Positions 45,334-53,872 of a stretch of 64,000 nucleotides of DNA are shown here, one piece after another; the first letter of the stretch is position 1; each line of letters starts with the position of its first letter. The position numbers and the translations under genes were made by a program. Origin of the DNA: Palsa-504 sp963705835 (GTDB taxonomy: Bacteria; Actinomycetota; Actinomycetes; Streptosporangiales; Streptosporangiaceae); contig CAVPLC010000041.1 in assembly GCA_963705835.1 (NCBI GenBank), forward strand, positions 1 through 64,000, given 5' to 3'. Under the pieces are notes generated by a model, which was not told the DNA's origin, searched no databases, and was given only the letters and a program-made list of their open reading frames with translations.

Positions 45334-46065
45334 GTGTCTGACACCCAGTTTCCCGGCGAGTCGAGCGAATACCGGCTCGCCCGCAACCGACTGCTTGAGG
45401 CGGAGGTCGAGCTGCGGCGGGCGGTAGAGCGAGTCGCCGCGCAGCGCCGCGCGCTCCCGCCGGGCGGTGCGGTCCCGCAGGACTACGTCTTCGAGGAGGC
45501 GGCAGACGGGGGCGGGGAGGTGAAGTTCTCGGAGTTGTTCGGGTCCGGCAAGGACACGCTCGTCGTCTACAACTTCATGTTCCCGCGCTGGTCAGGCGAC
45601 ACCCGGCCGGGTCCCGCGGTGGGCGAGACGGCCCGGCTGCCGCTCGCCGAGACCCCGTGCCCGTCCTGTACGTCGATCCTGGACTCGCTCGACGGCGCCG
45701 CTCCGCACCTCGCCTCGCAGATCAACCTCGCCGTGGTCGCGAAGTCAGACCCGGCCCGGATCCGGAACTTCGCACGTGAACGCGGCTGGCGTCATCTGCG
45801 GCTGCTGTCCTCGCGGAACAACGGCTACAACCGCGACTACCGCGCGGAAGGGCCAGACGGCGAGCAGGCCCCGATCCTGAACGTGTTCACGCGCGACGCC
45901 AACGGGTTCCGCCACCGATGGGCGACCGAGCTGATGTTCGCCGCCCGCGACGACGGCGAGGAACCCCGCCACGTCGACCTGATCTGGCCGATCTGGAATG
46001 TCCTGGACATGACCCCGGGCGGACGCGGAGACGCGCCGGACTTCCCCGCGATGCAGTACGAGTAG
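45334..46065 (+). CDS. DUF899 thioredoxin-like protein
   Basis: The 243-residue protein matches DUF899, a thioredoxin-fold family: YRLARNRLLEAEVELRRAVE at the start, DTLVVYNFMFPRWSGDTRPG, the CPSC redox motif in ETPCPSCTSILDSLDG, and RERGWRHLRLLSSRNNGYNR. The CPSC pair suggests a redox role, but function is unproven. GTG start, 19 bases after the acyltransferase stop. Confidence 0.87.
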   Translation: MSDTQFPGESSEYRLARNRLLEAEVELRRAVERVAAQRRALPPGGAVPQDYVFEEAADGGGEVKFSELFGSGKDTLVVYNFMFPRWSGDTRPGPAVGETARLPLAETPCPSCTSILDSLDGAAPHLASQINLAVVAKSDPARIRNFARERGWRHLRLLSSRNNGYNRDYRAEGPDGEQAPILNVFTRDANGFRHRWATELMFAARDDGEEPRHVDLIWPIWNVLDMTPGGRGDAPDFPAMQYE

Positions 46066-46109
46066 CCGCCTGATGAGCGAGCTATCGGGGGTCGAGGAGG
46101 CTTCCAGGG

Positions 46110-46874
46110 CTACCGGGCGATGACGGCCACGGTGGTACGACCGCCGTCGACGTCCAGCACGATGCCGTGGACGAAGGCGGACTCGTCGCTGGCAAGGTAG
46201 ACCGCGGCGTGCGCGATCTCCTGGGGCCTGCCCATCCGGCCGGCCGGGGTGCCGTTCATATTCGCCTCGGCCGGGTGCACCTCCCCGGGCACCTTCTCGA
46301 GCACCACGCCGGGAGAGATGGCGTTGACGCGGACCCCCTCAGGCCCGAACTCGGCGGCCCAGGCCCGCGTCAAGGTCTCCATCGCGCCCTTGGTGGAGCT
46401 GTACAGTGCAGCGCGGCGGACGCCCAGGCGGGCGATCCACGAGCCCAGGTTGATGATCGCCCCGCCGCCCGCTTCCACCATGGCCGGCGCGATCGCCGCG
46501 GTCAGGAAGAAGGGCGCCTTCACGTTCACCGCGTAGACCGGTCGAAGGTCTTCTCGTCGATCGCCGACGTGCCGCCGCCGGGGTAGATGCCGGCGTTGTT
46601 GACCAGGATGTCGATACGCCCGCCTAGCACCGAGGTCGCCTGCCCGGGCCAGTGCACGCGAGGCCTCCGGGCTGCCGTCCAGATCCGCCTGCACGAAGTC
46701 GGCGCGACCGCCGCGGAACCGGATCCCGTCCACGACCTCGCTGCCGCGCTGCCCGCTGCGCCCGGAGACGACCACGTGCGCGCCCTCGGCGGCGAACTCC
46801 TCTGCGATCGCGCGTCCGATGTTGCTGGTCGCCCCGGTCACCAGCGCCGTCTTGCCTTCAAGCCGCCCCGTCAT
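46110..46874 (-). CDS. Short-chain dehydrogenase/reductase with a compensated frame slip
   Basis: The 254-residue open frame begins TALVTGATSNIGRAIAEEFA and ends with the SDR core (YSSTKGAMETLTRAWAAEFG, VNAISPGVVLEKVPGEVHP, FVHGIVLDVDGGRT). Between 46643 and 46538 about 35 residues are nonsense; the neighbouring frame there encodes GGRIDILVNNAGIYPGGGTS, the missing SDR middle. One extra C and one missing G explain it. With the correction it is a normal SDR. An AGGAGC site precedes the ATG, and the gene is divergent from a second SDR across a shared pair of palindromes. Confidence 0.85.
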   Translation of the reverse strand: MTGRLEGKTALVTGATSNIGRAIAEEFAAEGAHVVVSGRSGQRGSEVVDGIRFRGGRADFVQADLDGSPEASRALARAGDLGARRAYRHPGQQRRHLPRRRHVGDRREDLRPVYAVNVKAPFFLTAAIAPAMVEAGGGAIINLGSWIARLGVRRAALYSSTKGAMETLTRAWAAEFGPEGVRVNAISPGVVLEKVPGEVHPAEANMNGTPAGRMGRPQEIAHAAVYLASDESAFVHGIVLDVDGGRTTVAVIAR

Positions 46875-46983
46875 ACGTGTGCTCCTTGCTCTGGCTTCCC
46901 ATATACCGCGCGGCACCGATCGTGGTGCCGCCCGCGGCCCCCGGATTCGGCCCGGACCCACTGCCAGGATGCGATAACGAGAA

Positions 46984-46999
46984 TGGACTTGCAAGTCCA
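46984..46999. promoter_or_regulatory. Palindromic operator 1 (TGGACTTGCAAGTCCA)
   Basis: A perfect 16-base palindrome lies 110 bases upstream of the 46110-46874 SDR start and 88 bases from a second copy at 47073. Both share the half-site TGGACT. A TetR-family repressor is the likely binder. Confidence 0.65.
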
Positions 47000-47071
47000 G
47001 AAACGCCGCATGGCGCACCGGGTTCAGAGCGAGACAGGCGTCGATCGGCCGCCGCACTCAGCGGTCACAGA

Positions 47072-47106
47072 ATGGACTTGACAGTCCATTTTTCGAGTCC
47101 TAATGT
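47072..47106 (+). promoter_or_regulatory. Promoter with palindromic operator 2
   Basis: ATGGACT-TGAC-AGTCCAT (47072-47089) overlaps the -35 box TTGACA (47078-47083). The -10 box TAATGT lies at 47101-47106 with a 17-base spacer. The promoter points at the SDR gene starting at 47245. A bound repressor would block the -35. Confidence 0.75.
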
Positions 47107-47244
47107 TGCGGACGTCCACTCCGAACAGGAGTTGAATCCGAGGCTGATGCCGGACCGGGTCTTCCTGGTCCGGATCACGTCCAGGTGCCTGCTTTCGGCG
47201 CCTGGACACGGCCCACGATGAATTCTGGAAGAAAAGGTATTCGC

Positions 47245-47971
47245 ATGTCCAAGACCAAGACCATTGCCGTGTTCGGGGCCGGCCCGGGCATGGGCCGCTC
47301 GGTCGCCCGCCGGTTCGGCCGGGAGGGATTCCAGGTGGCCCTGGTGGCCCGCAACCAGACACGACTGGACGCCTACACCGAGGAACTAGCCGCGGACGGC
47401 ATCACGGCCGCCGGGTTCGCCGGCGACCTCGCCGACCGCGACGCGCTGCCCGGCATGATCGAGGCGATCACCGCGCGATTCGGCCCGATCGACGTGCTGG
47501 AGTACGCACCCTCCGGGCTCGACTTGCTCAACCACGCGGTCGCTGTCCGCGACGCGGACGCCGCATCCTTCGAGTTCCCCCTCGACCTGCTGCTCCGCAC
47601 CCCGGTCACGCTGATCCGCCAGGTACTGCCCGGCATGCTCGAGCGCGGCGACGGCGCGGTCCTGTTCGGCCTGCCGGTCAACGCCAGCATCCCGGCTCCG
47701 CCGTTCGGCAACATCGGCACCGCAGCCGCCGCCGCCCGCCACTACCTGCACACCCTGCACGCCGACCTGGCCGGCACCGGCGTGTACGCGGGCCTCTTGC
47801 AGATCACGGGCCCGGTGGCCGACAGCGACGCCGGCAACTTCGTCCTCGAGAACTATGACCCGGCCCTCCTGCCGGAGCCGCTCAAGCCCCGCCGACCTCG
47901 CCGACACCATGTGGGATCTCTACCTCAAGCGCGACACGTTCGACCAGGTCGTCGGAATGACCGGCGCATGA
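47245..47971 (+). pseudogene. SDR-type oxidoreductase, frameshifted near the end as read
   Basis: The protein begins KTIAVFGAGPGMGRSVARRF and continues LARFGPIDVLEYAPSG-like to LLPEPL, an SDR of the divergent type with GAGPGMG in place of TGxxxGIG and lacking the standard YxxxK (ARHYLHTLHADL occupies that region). One extra base near 47889 changes the frame; removing it gives PADLADTMWDLYLKRDTFDQ and a stop at 47971. The restored product is about 241 residues. It is controlled by the palindrome-bearing promoter upstream. Confidence 0.8.
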
Positions 47972-48034
47972 CGAAGCGCTGATGAGATCCGCCGGAGAGC
48001 CAGCAGCGTCGAGTGACAGGAGAGGGGGTGTCCG

Positions 48035-50308
48035 GTGAGCGAAGGGCAGGAGAATAAGGCGGTCATCCAGACTCCTGACCGGCGTCTGCGGGTGTTCGTG
48101 AGTTCCGCGCTGGGGGAGTTGGCCGAGGAGCGGCGCGCGGTATCGCGGTCCATTTCGGCGCTGCGGCTGACCCCGGTGATGTTCGAGCAGGGGGCGCGGC
48201 CGTACCCGCCGCGGGACGTGTACCAGGCCTACCTGGCGCAAAGCAACGTGTTCGTCGGGCTGTACTGGCAGCGTTACGGACAGGCGCCTCCCGGCGGAGA
48301 TGTCTCGGGCCTGGAAGAGGAGTTCGACCTGTCGGCGGGGCTGCCGAAGCTGCTGTACGTCAAGGAGCCGGCCCCCGGCCGCGACCCGCGGCTCGCCCGG
48401 CTGCTGGACCGGATCCGGCAGGAGGCGTCGGTTTCCTCTCGCACCTTCAGCGGGCCCGCTGAGCTGGGCCGGCTGGTGCGCGATGACCTAGCGGCGCTGC
48501 TGAGCGAGCGGTTCGCCACCACGGGCGTTCCAGCGCGGGCCTGGCCGGGCAGCCCGCGTGGTCCTCGCCCGCTGCCGGTAAGCACCACCACGCTGTTTGG
48601 CCGGGAGCAGGAGATCGGCGAAGTGGCCGGTCTGCTGGCGCGGCCCGGGGTGCGGCTGGTGACTCTGACCGGTCCAGGTGGAGTCGGCAAGACCCGGCTC
48701 GCGGTGGCGGTGGCCGAACGGCTGCGCGAAAGCTTCGGTGCGAACACCGTGTTCGTCTCGCTGGCGGCGGTCACCGACCCGGGACTGGTGCTGCCGGGTA
48801 TCGGCCGGGCGGTCGGCGCCGACCTGGCGGCGACACCATTGGAGGCGCTGGCCGAACGGCTCGGCGACGAGCGGTGGCTGCTCATCCTGGACAACCTGGA
48901 GCAGGTGGTCGGCGCCGCCGCTGACCTGGGCAAGCTGCTGGCCCGCGGCCCCGGCGTGGTGATCTTGGCCACTAGCCGCACAGTCCTCTGGCTCCAGGGG
49001 GAACGGGAGTACCCGGTCCCCCCGCTGCCGGTCAGTGCGCCGGCCGATCCCTCCGCCGTGCCGGTCGATGAGCTGATGACCGCGCCGGCGGTAGCGCTGT
49101 TCGTGGACCGCGCCCAGGCCGTCCGGCCCGACTTCGCCCTGACCCAGAGCAACGCCGCGGCGGTCGCGGAGATCTGCCGCCGGCTGGAAGGCCTGCCGCT
49201 GGCGATCGAGCTCGCGGCCGCCCGCACCCGGCTGCTGGACCCCGGCGCGCTGCTCGCCCGGCTGACCGCCTCGCTGGACGTGCTGAGCATCAGTGCGGCA
49301 GACCTGCCCAGGCGGCAGCAGACCCTGCGGGCCACGGTGGAGTGGAGCGTGAACCTGCTCGATGACGCCGAGCGGTCCCTGCTGGAGGTCGCGGCGGTGT
49401 TCGAGGACGGCTGGACCATCCAAGCCGCAGCCCAGGTGGCAGACCTGCAAGAGGACACCGCGCTGGAGCTAAGCGAGGCGCTGGCCCGGCACAGCCTCAT
49501 CTATATGGACAGCGGGCCCCGTTCCCGGTCGCGGATGCTGGATACCATCCGCGCGTTCGTCACCGAGCGGCTGGAAGCACGCCCCGACGCGGCAGATCAG
49601 GCGCCGCCACGCCGACTATTTCCAGGCGCTGGTCGAGCAGGCCGACCCGGCGCTGCGCGGACCCGGACATGGCCAGTGGCTGGAGCGGCTGGACGTAGAG
49701 GCCGGTAACCTAGCCGCCTCCCTGCGGTGGTATCTCGGCCACGATCGCGGTCCGCTGCCCCATATGTTCCGTGTCTTGTGGCCGTTCTGGTTCATCCGGG
49801 ATCACATCACCCAGGCTCGTGCCTGGATTGGCGAGCTCCTGCCGACGGCAGGCTCACTCGGCCCTCAAGCCCGCGCTGAGCTGTTGTGGACAGCGGCCGC
49901 GACCGCCCTCGAGGTAGGCGACGATACCGCGGCGCTGGCTGCCCGCCAGGACCTGGCACCGCTGCTCGACCGGATTCAGGATCCCTTCCTGCACGCCGTG
50001 TCCCAGCTGGTAACAGCGTGACCCTGTGCATGATCGCGTTCGCCCGGCTCGCGCTCGCCGAAGGCGACCCCGATCAGGCGGCGCTGCTCGCCGGGGCGGC
50101 CGAAGGCCTGCGACGACGGCTTGGCCTGCGGGCCTGGCCGATGCTACGGCAGGGCGAGACCGAGCTCACCAGCCAGATCCGCCAGGCAGCAGGCCCAGAC
50201 CGGTTCAGCAAAATGACCCAAGCCGGCTCCCGGCTCAGCCGGCAGGAGGCAGTAAACGCCATCTGGCACCAGCACGGCACCGACACGGGCAACCCGGCAC
50301 CCGTATAG
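48035..50308 (+). pseudogene. DUF4062 - STAND ATPase with degraded TPR region
   Basis: Residues 1-150 are a DUF4062 domain (LRVFVSSALGELAEERRAVS, YLAQSNVFVGLYWQRYG). Then comes an NB-ARC/AAA-type ATPase with Walker A TLTGPGGVGKTRLAVAVAE, Walker B WLLILDNLEQV, VILATSR and GLPLAIELAAARTRLL. A frame shift near 49597 is followed in the next frame by RRRHADYFQALVEQADPALR. At about 50017 a TPR segment of roughly 100 residues is missing and the frame changes again to NSVTLCMIAFARLALAEG, ending at 50308. STAND proteins sense signals and oligomerise; this copy appears inactive. DUF4062 at the N-terminus would be the effector or signalling domain. Confidence 0.75.
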
Positions 50309-50343
50309 GGACTCGCTTGCGGCGGTGCCGGCGGATCCCGGGT

Positions 50344-50388
50344 TGTCCCGGTGGGTGCGGCGGCGATAGTCTGGACTGCACGGTTCAA
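50344..50388 (+). promoter_or_regulatory. Promoter and operator of the TetR gene at 50403
   Basis: TTGTCC (50344-50349) and TAGTCT (50368-50373) are 18 bases apart. Directly over the expected start, TGGACTGCACGGTTCA resembles the TGGACT palindromes at 46984 and 47072, suggesting that this TetR protein regulates itself and those SDR genes. Confidence 0.5.
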
Positions 50389-50402
50389 AAATGGAGGATG
50401 TC

Positions 50403-51041
50403 GTGGACAGGCAGCTGACGGCGAAGGGCGAGGCGACCCGTAGCCGAATCGTTAAAGCCGCAGCCGAAGTGCTGCGGGAGAAGGGCGTGGTGCTGACGAC
50501 ACTCAACGATGTCATGGCCCGTTCCCGGACCAGCAAGAGCCAGCTGTTCCACTACTTCCCGGAGGGCAAGGACGAGCTGCTGCTGGCGACCGCGCAGTTC
50601 GAGGCCAACCAGGTCATCGCCGACCAGCAGCCCTACCTGGGGTGTCTGGACTCCTGGGAGGCCTGGCAGCAGTGGCGTGACGTGGTGATCAAGCGGTACG
50701 CGGAGCAGGGCGACCAGTGCCCGCTGGGCCAGCTGACGCTGCACCTGGGCAGGACTACACCCGGGACGCGGGCGCTTGTCGCGCAGCTGATGGACCGCTG
50801 GCAGGAGTATCTGGCGGTCGGTATGCGCTCGCTGCGGGCGGCGGGGCGCCTCCCGTCTGACCTGGACGTGGAGGAGCGGTCGGCCTCGCTGCTGGCGGCC
50901 ATCCAAGGCGGCGTGGCGATCCTTCAGGCCACCGGCCGGATCTACCATCTGCGGGCCGCCCTGGATATGGGGATTGCCGACCTGCGCCGTGTCGGCGCCA
51001 TGCACGACGAGGCGGCGGCGAGCGCCGCGGGCCGCGCCTAG
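50403..51041 (+). CDS. TetR/AcrR-family transcriptional regulator
   Basis: The 212-residue protein begins at the GTG behind GGAGG (an in-frame ATG at 50391 is the alternative). Its helix-turn-helix lies at about residues 27-50 (LTTLNDVMARSRTSKSQLFH, then YFPEGKDELLLA). The ligand domain has QCPLGQLTLHLGRTTPGTRA, typical of TetR proteins that sense small hydrophobic or quinone-like compounds. It converges with an SDR gene ten bases away. Operator similarity links it to the SDR pair at 46-48 kb. Confidence 0.9.
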   Translation: MDRQLTAKGEATRSRIVKAAAEVLREKGVVLTTLNDVMARSRTSKSQLFHYFPEGKDELLLATAQFEANQVIADQQPYLGCLDSWEAWQQWRDVVIKRYAEQGDQCPLGQLTLHLGRTTPGTRALVAQLMDRWQEYLAVGMRSLRAAGRLPSDLDVEERSASLLAAIQGGVAILQATGRIYHLRAALDMGIADLRRVGAMHDEAAASAAGRA

Positions 51042-51049
51042 CGGTCGGG

Positions 51050-51954
51050 TCAGACCGGGAACGTGACCCCGGTCAGCTCTTCGGAGACTGTCCACAGGCG
51101 GCGCTGGATGGCCGTGTCGTGGGATTGCCCGCTGGAGTGGGCCAGTTTCGGGTAGCCCCTGGCCCCGAACAATCCGCCCGGGCCGTAGTACTGGCCGCCG
51201 AGCACGCCGGGGTCGGTCGCGGCGCGCAGCACGGGCAGGGCGCCCATCGCCGCCTTCTGGCTCACCAGCGCGTAGAAGAACGCGGCGATCGCGGGCGTGT
51301 AGCGCGCCAGCTCGGTGGCGGCGAGGCCCGGGTGGGCGGCGACCGCGATGGTGGTGCCCGCGCCGGACAGCCGGCGTTGCAGCTCGTAGGTGAACATCAG
51401 GTTCGCCAGCTTGGACTGGCTGTACGCGGCCACCCGGCTGTAGGACCGCTCCCCCTGCAGGTCGCCGAAGTTGATCCGGGCCCGGACGCGGTGCGCGAGG
51501 CTGCTGACCGTCACCACGCGGGAGCCCGGCACCGGCAGCATCTGCTCGAGCAGCAGCCCGGTGAGGGCGAAGTGGCCCCAAGTGGTTGGTTCCGAGCTGC
51601 AGCTCGAACCCGTCACCGGGTGGTCTGCCTCGGCGTGAACATCACCCCGGCGTTGTTGATCAGCAAGTCGATCCTCGGGTGCTGGGCCCGCAGTTCGCCC
51701 GCGGCGGCGCGGATGGAATCCAGCGAGGTCAGGTCGAGGGGCTGGACCATGACGTTCGCGCCAGGGGCGGTGCCGGCGATGCGGGCGGCGGCGCGCTTGC
51801 CCTTCTCGATGTCCCGCACGGCCAGCACCACCGACGCGCCGCGCGCGGCGAGGACCTGGGCGGTCTCGAACCCCAGGCCGGTGTTCGCGCCGGTGACCAC
51901 GGCGAGCCGTCCCTGCTGGCCGGGCACGTCATCGCTCGTCCATTTCGCCTTCAT
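51050..51954 (-). pseudogene. Retinol dehydrogenase-like SDR, two frame slips as read
   Basis: The N-terminal frame has RLAVVTGANTGLGFETAQVL and LLINNAGVMFTP; the C-terminal frame has VVTVSSLAHRVRARINF and YSQSKLANLMFTYEL. Between them (51613-51578) a third frame reads GDGFELQLGTNHLG, the expected link. Two one-base insertions (an extra C and an extra G) restore a 300-residue SDR of the light-dependent/retinol-type group. It has GGAGG before the ATG and is divergent from the TetR gene at 52046. Confidence 0.82.
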
Positions 51955-51978
51955 GATTCCTCCAGATCCGTTGCTAAC

Positions 51979-52038
51979 TATGACGTACGACTTAGTTCGA
52001 TAGTAGGTTGGACGTCATACATAGGTCAAGGGTAAAAT
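51979..52038. promoter_or_regulatory. Divergent promoters with TATGACGT inverted repeat
   Basis: TATGACGT (51979) and ACGTCATA (52012) are exact inverted copies. For the plus gene TTGGAC (52009-52014) and TAAAAT (52033-52038) are 18 bases apart, with the ATG at 52046, so that message is nearly leaderless. For the minus gene TTGACC (52029-52024) and TACTAT are also 18 apart. The TetR protein encoded at 52046 is the expected repressor. Confidence 0.6.
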
Positions 52039-52045
52039 CGGGTCC

Positions 52046-52648
52046 ATGCCCCGACGCACCGACAGCCGCTCCCGGATGATCCACGCCGCCGCCGAGCTGT
52101 TCCGCCAGCGCGGCTACCACGCCACCACCTTCTCCGACGTGGTCCGCGAAAGCGGCGCGCCCCGCGGATCGACCTACTTCCACTTCCCCGGCGGCAAGGC
52201 CGAACTCGCCCGCGAAGCCATCGCCAGGGCGGGCGACGAGATCGAGGAGATGGTCGACGAGGCCGCCCGCCACGCCGATGACCCCGGGTCGCTCGTCCGC
52301 GCGCTGGCCCAGATCCTCGCCAGCCGCCTCGAACGCTCGGGCTACCAGAGCGGCTGCGCGATCGCCACCATGGTCCTCGAGCTGGCCCCCCGCGACGAGG
52401 AATTCAGCGCCGACTTCGACAGCGTGTTCGCGCGGTGGCGGGCGGCGCTGGTTACCCGCTTTGAACCGCTGGGCATCGCCCCCGGCCGCGCCGCGGCCCT
52501 CGCCGACCTGACCATCTCGGCGATCGAGGGCGCGCTGGTCCTCAGCCGCGCCGCCCGCAGCACCGAGCCGTTCAACACCACAACCGAGGCGCTCATCAGC
52601 GCCATCGACCACGACGCCGCCTCCCAGCCTGCCGCTCCCGCCGGGTAG
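52046..52648 (+). CDS. TetR/AcrR-family transcriptional regulator (LmrA/YxaF-like)
   Basis: The 200-residue protein has a TetR helix-turn-helix at residues 24-50 (TTFSDVVRESGAPRGSTYFH, FPGGKAELA) and a C-terminal domain of the LmrA/YxaF type (YQSGCAIATMVLELAPRDEE, then DFDSVFARWRAALVTRFEPL). It most likely represses the divergent SDR gene and itself, as in the analogous B. subtilis and Streptomyces pairs. Confidence 0.9.
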   Translation: MPRRTDSRSRMIHAAAELFRQRGYHATTFSDVVRESGAPRGSTYFHFPGGKAELAREAIARAGDEIEEMVDEAARHADDPGSLVRALAQILASRLERSGYQSGCAIATMVLELAPRDEEFSADFDSVFARWRAALVTRFEPLGIAPGRAAALADLTISAIEGALVLSRAARSTEPFNTTTEALISAIDHDAASQPAAPAG

Positions 52649-52879
52649 CTACGGGCAGAGCCAGCCGGGCCCGAGGGTGCCGGTAGCAACCGGGCCGTCG
52701 GCACCGCTACGGCCTCCGGTTTCCTGAACACGGCTGGCACGATGGGCGGGTGACGGTCAGCAGGCGGGTCGGGGCAGGCCGGCGGGAGCGGCGGGTCCTG
52801 ACACGGGTCTCGCGGCGGCCTGGCGGCTGGAGCATGCCGGACGGGAACGGGCACGGGCGCTGGCCCCGGCCCGCGCCGG

Positions 52880-53095
52880 GGGATCTCGATCCGCGCCCTG
52901 GCCACGGCGGGCGGGCTGTCACCCTCACGGGTGCACCAGCTCGTGGCCGGTGCCGGCCTGGATGCGCTGGACGCGGCGCCTGGTGAGCTGCGGGCGGTGG
53001 GCCGACCCGCCGCGAACATCGGGGCTGCGGGGAGGACGACGCCTAACTGGACGGGCGGGACCTGATCGCGGACCGTCTGGGTGACGAGGTGAGCA
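52880..53095 (+). pseudogene. Remnant of a small helix-turn-helix protein
   Basis: The frame reads GISIRALATAGGLSPSRVHQ then LVAGAGLDALDAAPGELRAV, a helix-turn-helix and following helix of a small Streptomyces-type regulatory protein. Near 53040 the frame changes and DGRDLIADRLGDEVS follows, which is the C-terminal motif of the same family. The N-terminus is absent. It ends where the HxlR promoter begins. Confidence 0.5.
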
Positions 53096-53101
53096 GTGAA
53101 G

Positions 53102-53150
53102 TTGACACTTCTAAAAATGAAGCGTAACGTTCTTTTTATGAAGCGTTACG
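53102..53150 (+). promoter_or_regulatory. Leaderless hxlR-type promoter with two phased repeats
   Basis: TTGACA (53102-53107) and TAACGT (53125-53130) are 17 bases apart; the ATG at 53138 coincides with the expected transcript start. ATGAAGCGTAACG (53117-53129) and ATGAAGCGTTACG (53138-53150) are repeats 21 bases apart, two DNA turns, one over the -10 and one over the start codon. The HxlR protein probably binds here. Confidence 0.7.
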
Positions 53151-53788
53151 GACAGGCATGCGCCATCGCCAGAGCCCTGGACATCGTCGGCGAACGGTGG
53201 AGCCTCCTCCTCGTCCGGGAGCTGACCCTGGGCCCGCGCCGCTACCGCGACCTCGCCACAGGCCTGCCGGGCATCCCCAGCCACATCCTGGCCGCACGCC
53301 TGAAGGACCTGCAGGCCGCCGGCGTCATCACCCGGCACACCCTCCCGGCACCCACCGACGTGACCGTGTACGAGCTCACCGAAGCCGGCCGGGCGCTGCA
53401 GCCCGCACTCAACGAGCTGCTGCACTGGGGCCTGCGCTACGCACCCGAACCTTCCGAGGACGCCGCGGCCCAGCCCGGCTGGGGACTGCTTGGCGCCGCG
53501 GGCCGGCCGACCGCACTGCCCGCCGGGCAGACGTGCGAGCTCCGGGTAGGGCCGGAGTTCTTCTACCTCGGCTCCGACGCCGGCAAGCTCACCGTCCGCC
53601 GCGGGCCGGCACCGGATGGCGACGCAGTAGTCACCATGCCCGCCGACACCCTCTACAGCCTCCTGACCGGCCAGACGACCGTGACCAACGCCGTCCGGCA
53701 CAGCACCGTCGACGGCGACACCGGGATCGCCTACCGCGCCCTGGAGCCGCTCGCCGCAGCACTCACCAAGCCAGCCCCCGCCATGTGA
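53138..53788 (+). CDS. HxlR-family transcriptional regulator
   Basis: The 216-residue protein has the HxlR winged helix (CAIARALDIVGERWSLLLVR, then LGPRRYRDLATGLPGIPSHI and LTEAGRAL) at residues 6-105 followed by an SCP2-like or sterol-carrier-type ligand domain (GPEFFYLGSDAGKLTVRRG, TLYSLLTGQTTVTNAV). That two-part design is common in actinomycete HxlR regulators. It lies 84 bases upstream of an MFS exporter gene and likely controls it. Confidence 0.9.
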   Translation: MKRYGQACAIARALDIVGERWSLLLVRELTLGPRRYRDLATGLPGIPSHILAARLKDLQAAGVITRHTLPAPTDVTVYELTEAGRALQPALNELLHWGLRYAPEPSEDAAAQPGWGLLGAAGRPTALPAGQTCELRVGPEFFYLGSDAGKLTVRRGPAPDGDAVVTMPADTLYSLLTGQTTVTNAVRHSTVDGDTGIAYRALEPLAAALTKPAPAM

Positions 53789-53872
53789 GGCGCCAGGCCG
53801 AAATCAGCCCGCGCCTCCAGCAACAAATCAACGTGCCACCTCGAAACCAACACGCATCCGGGAGAACCCGTC

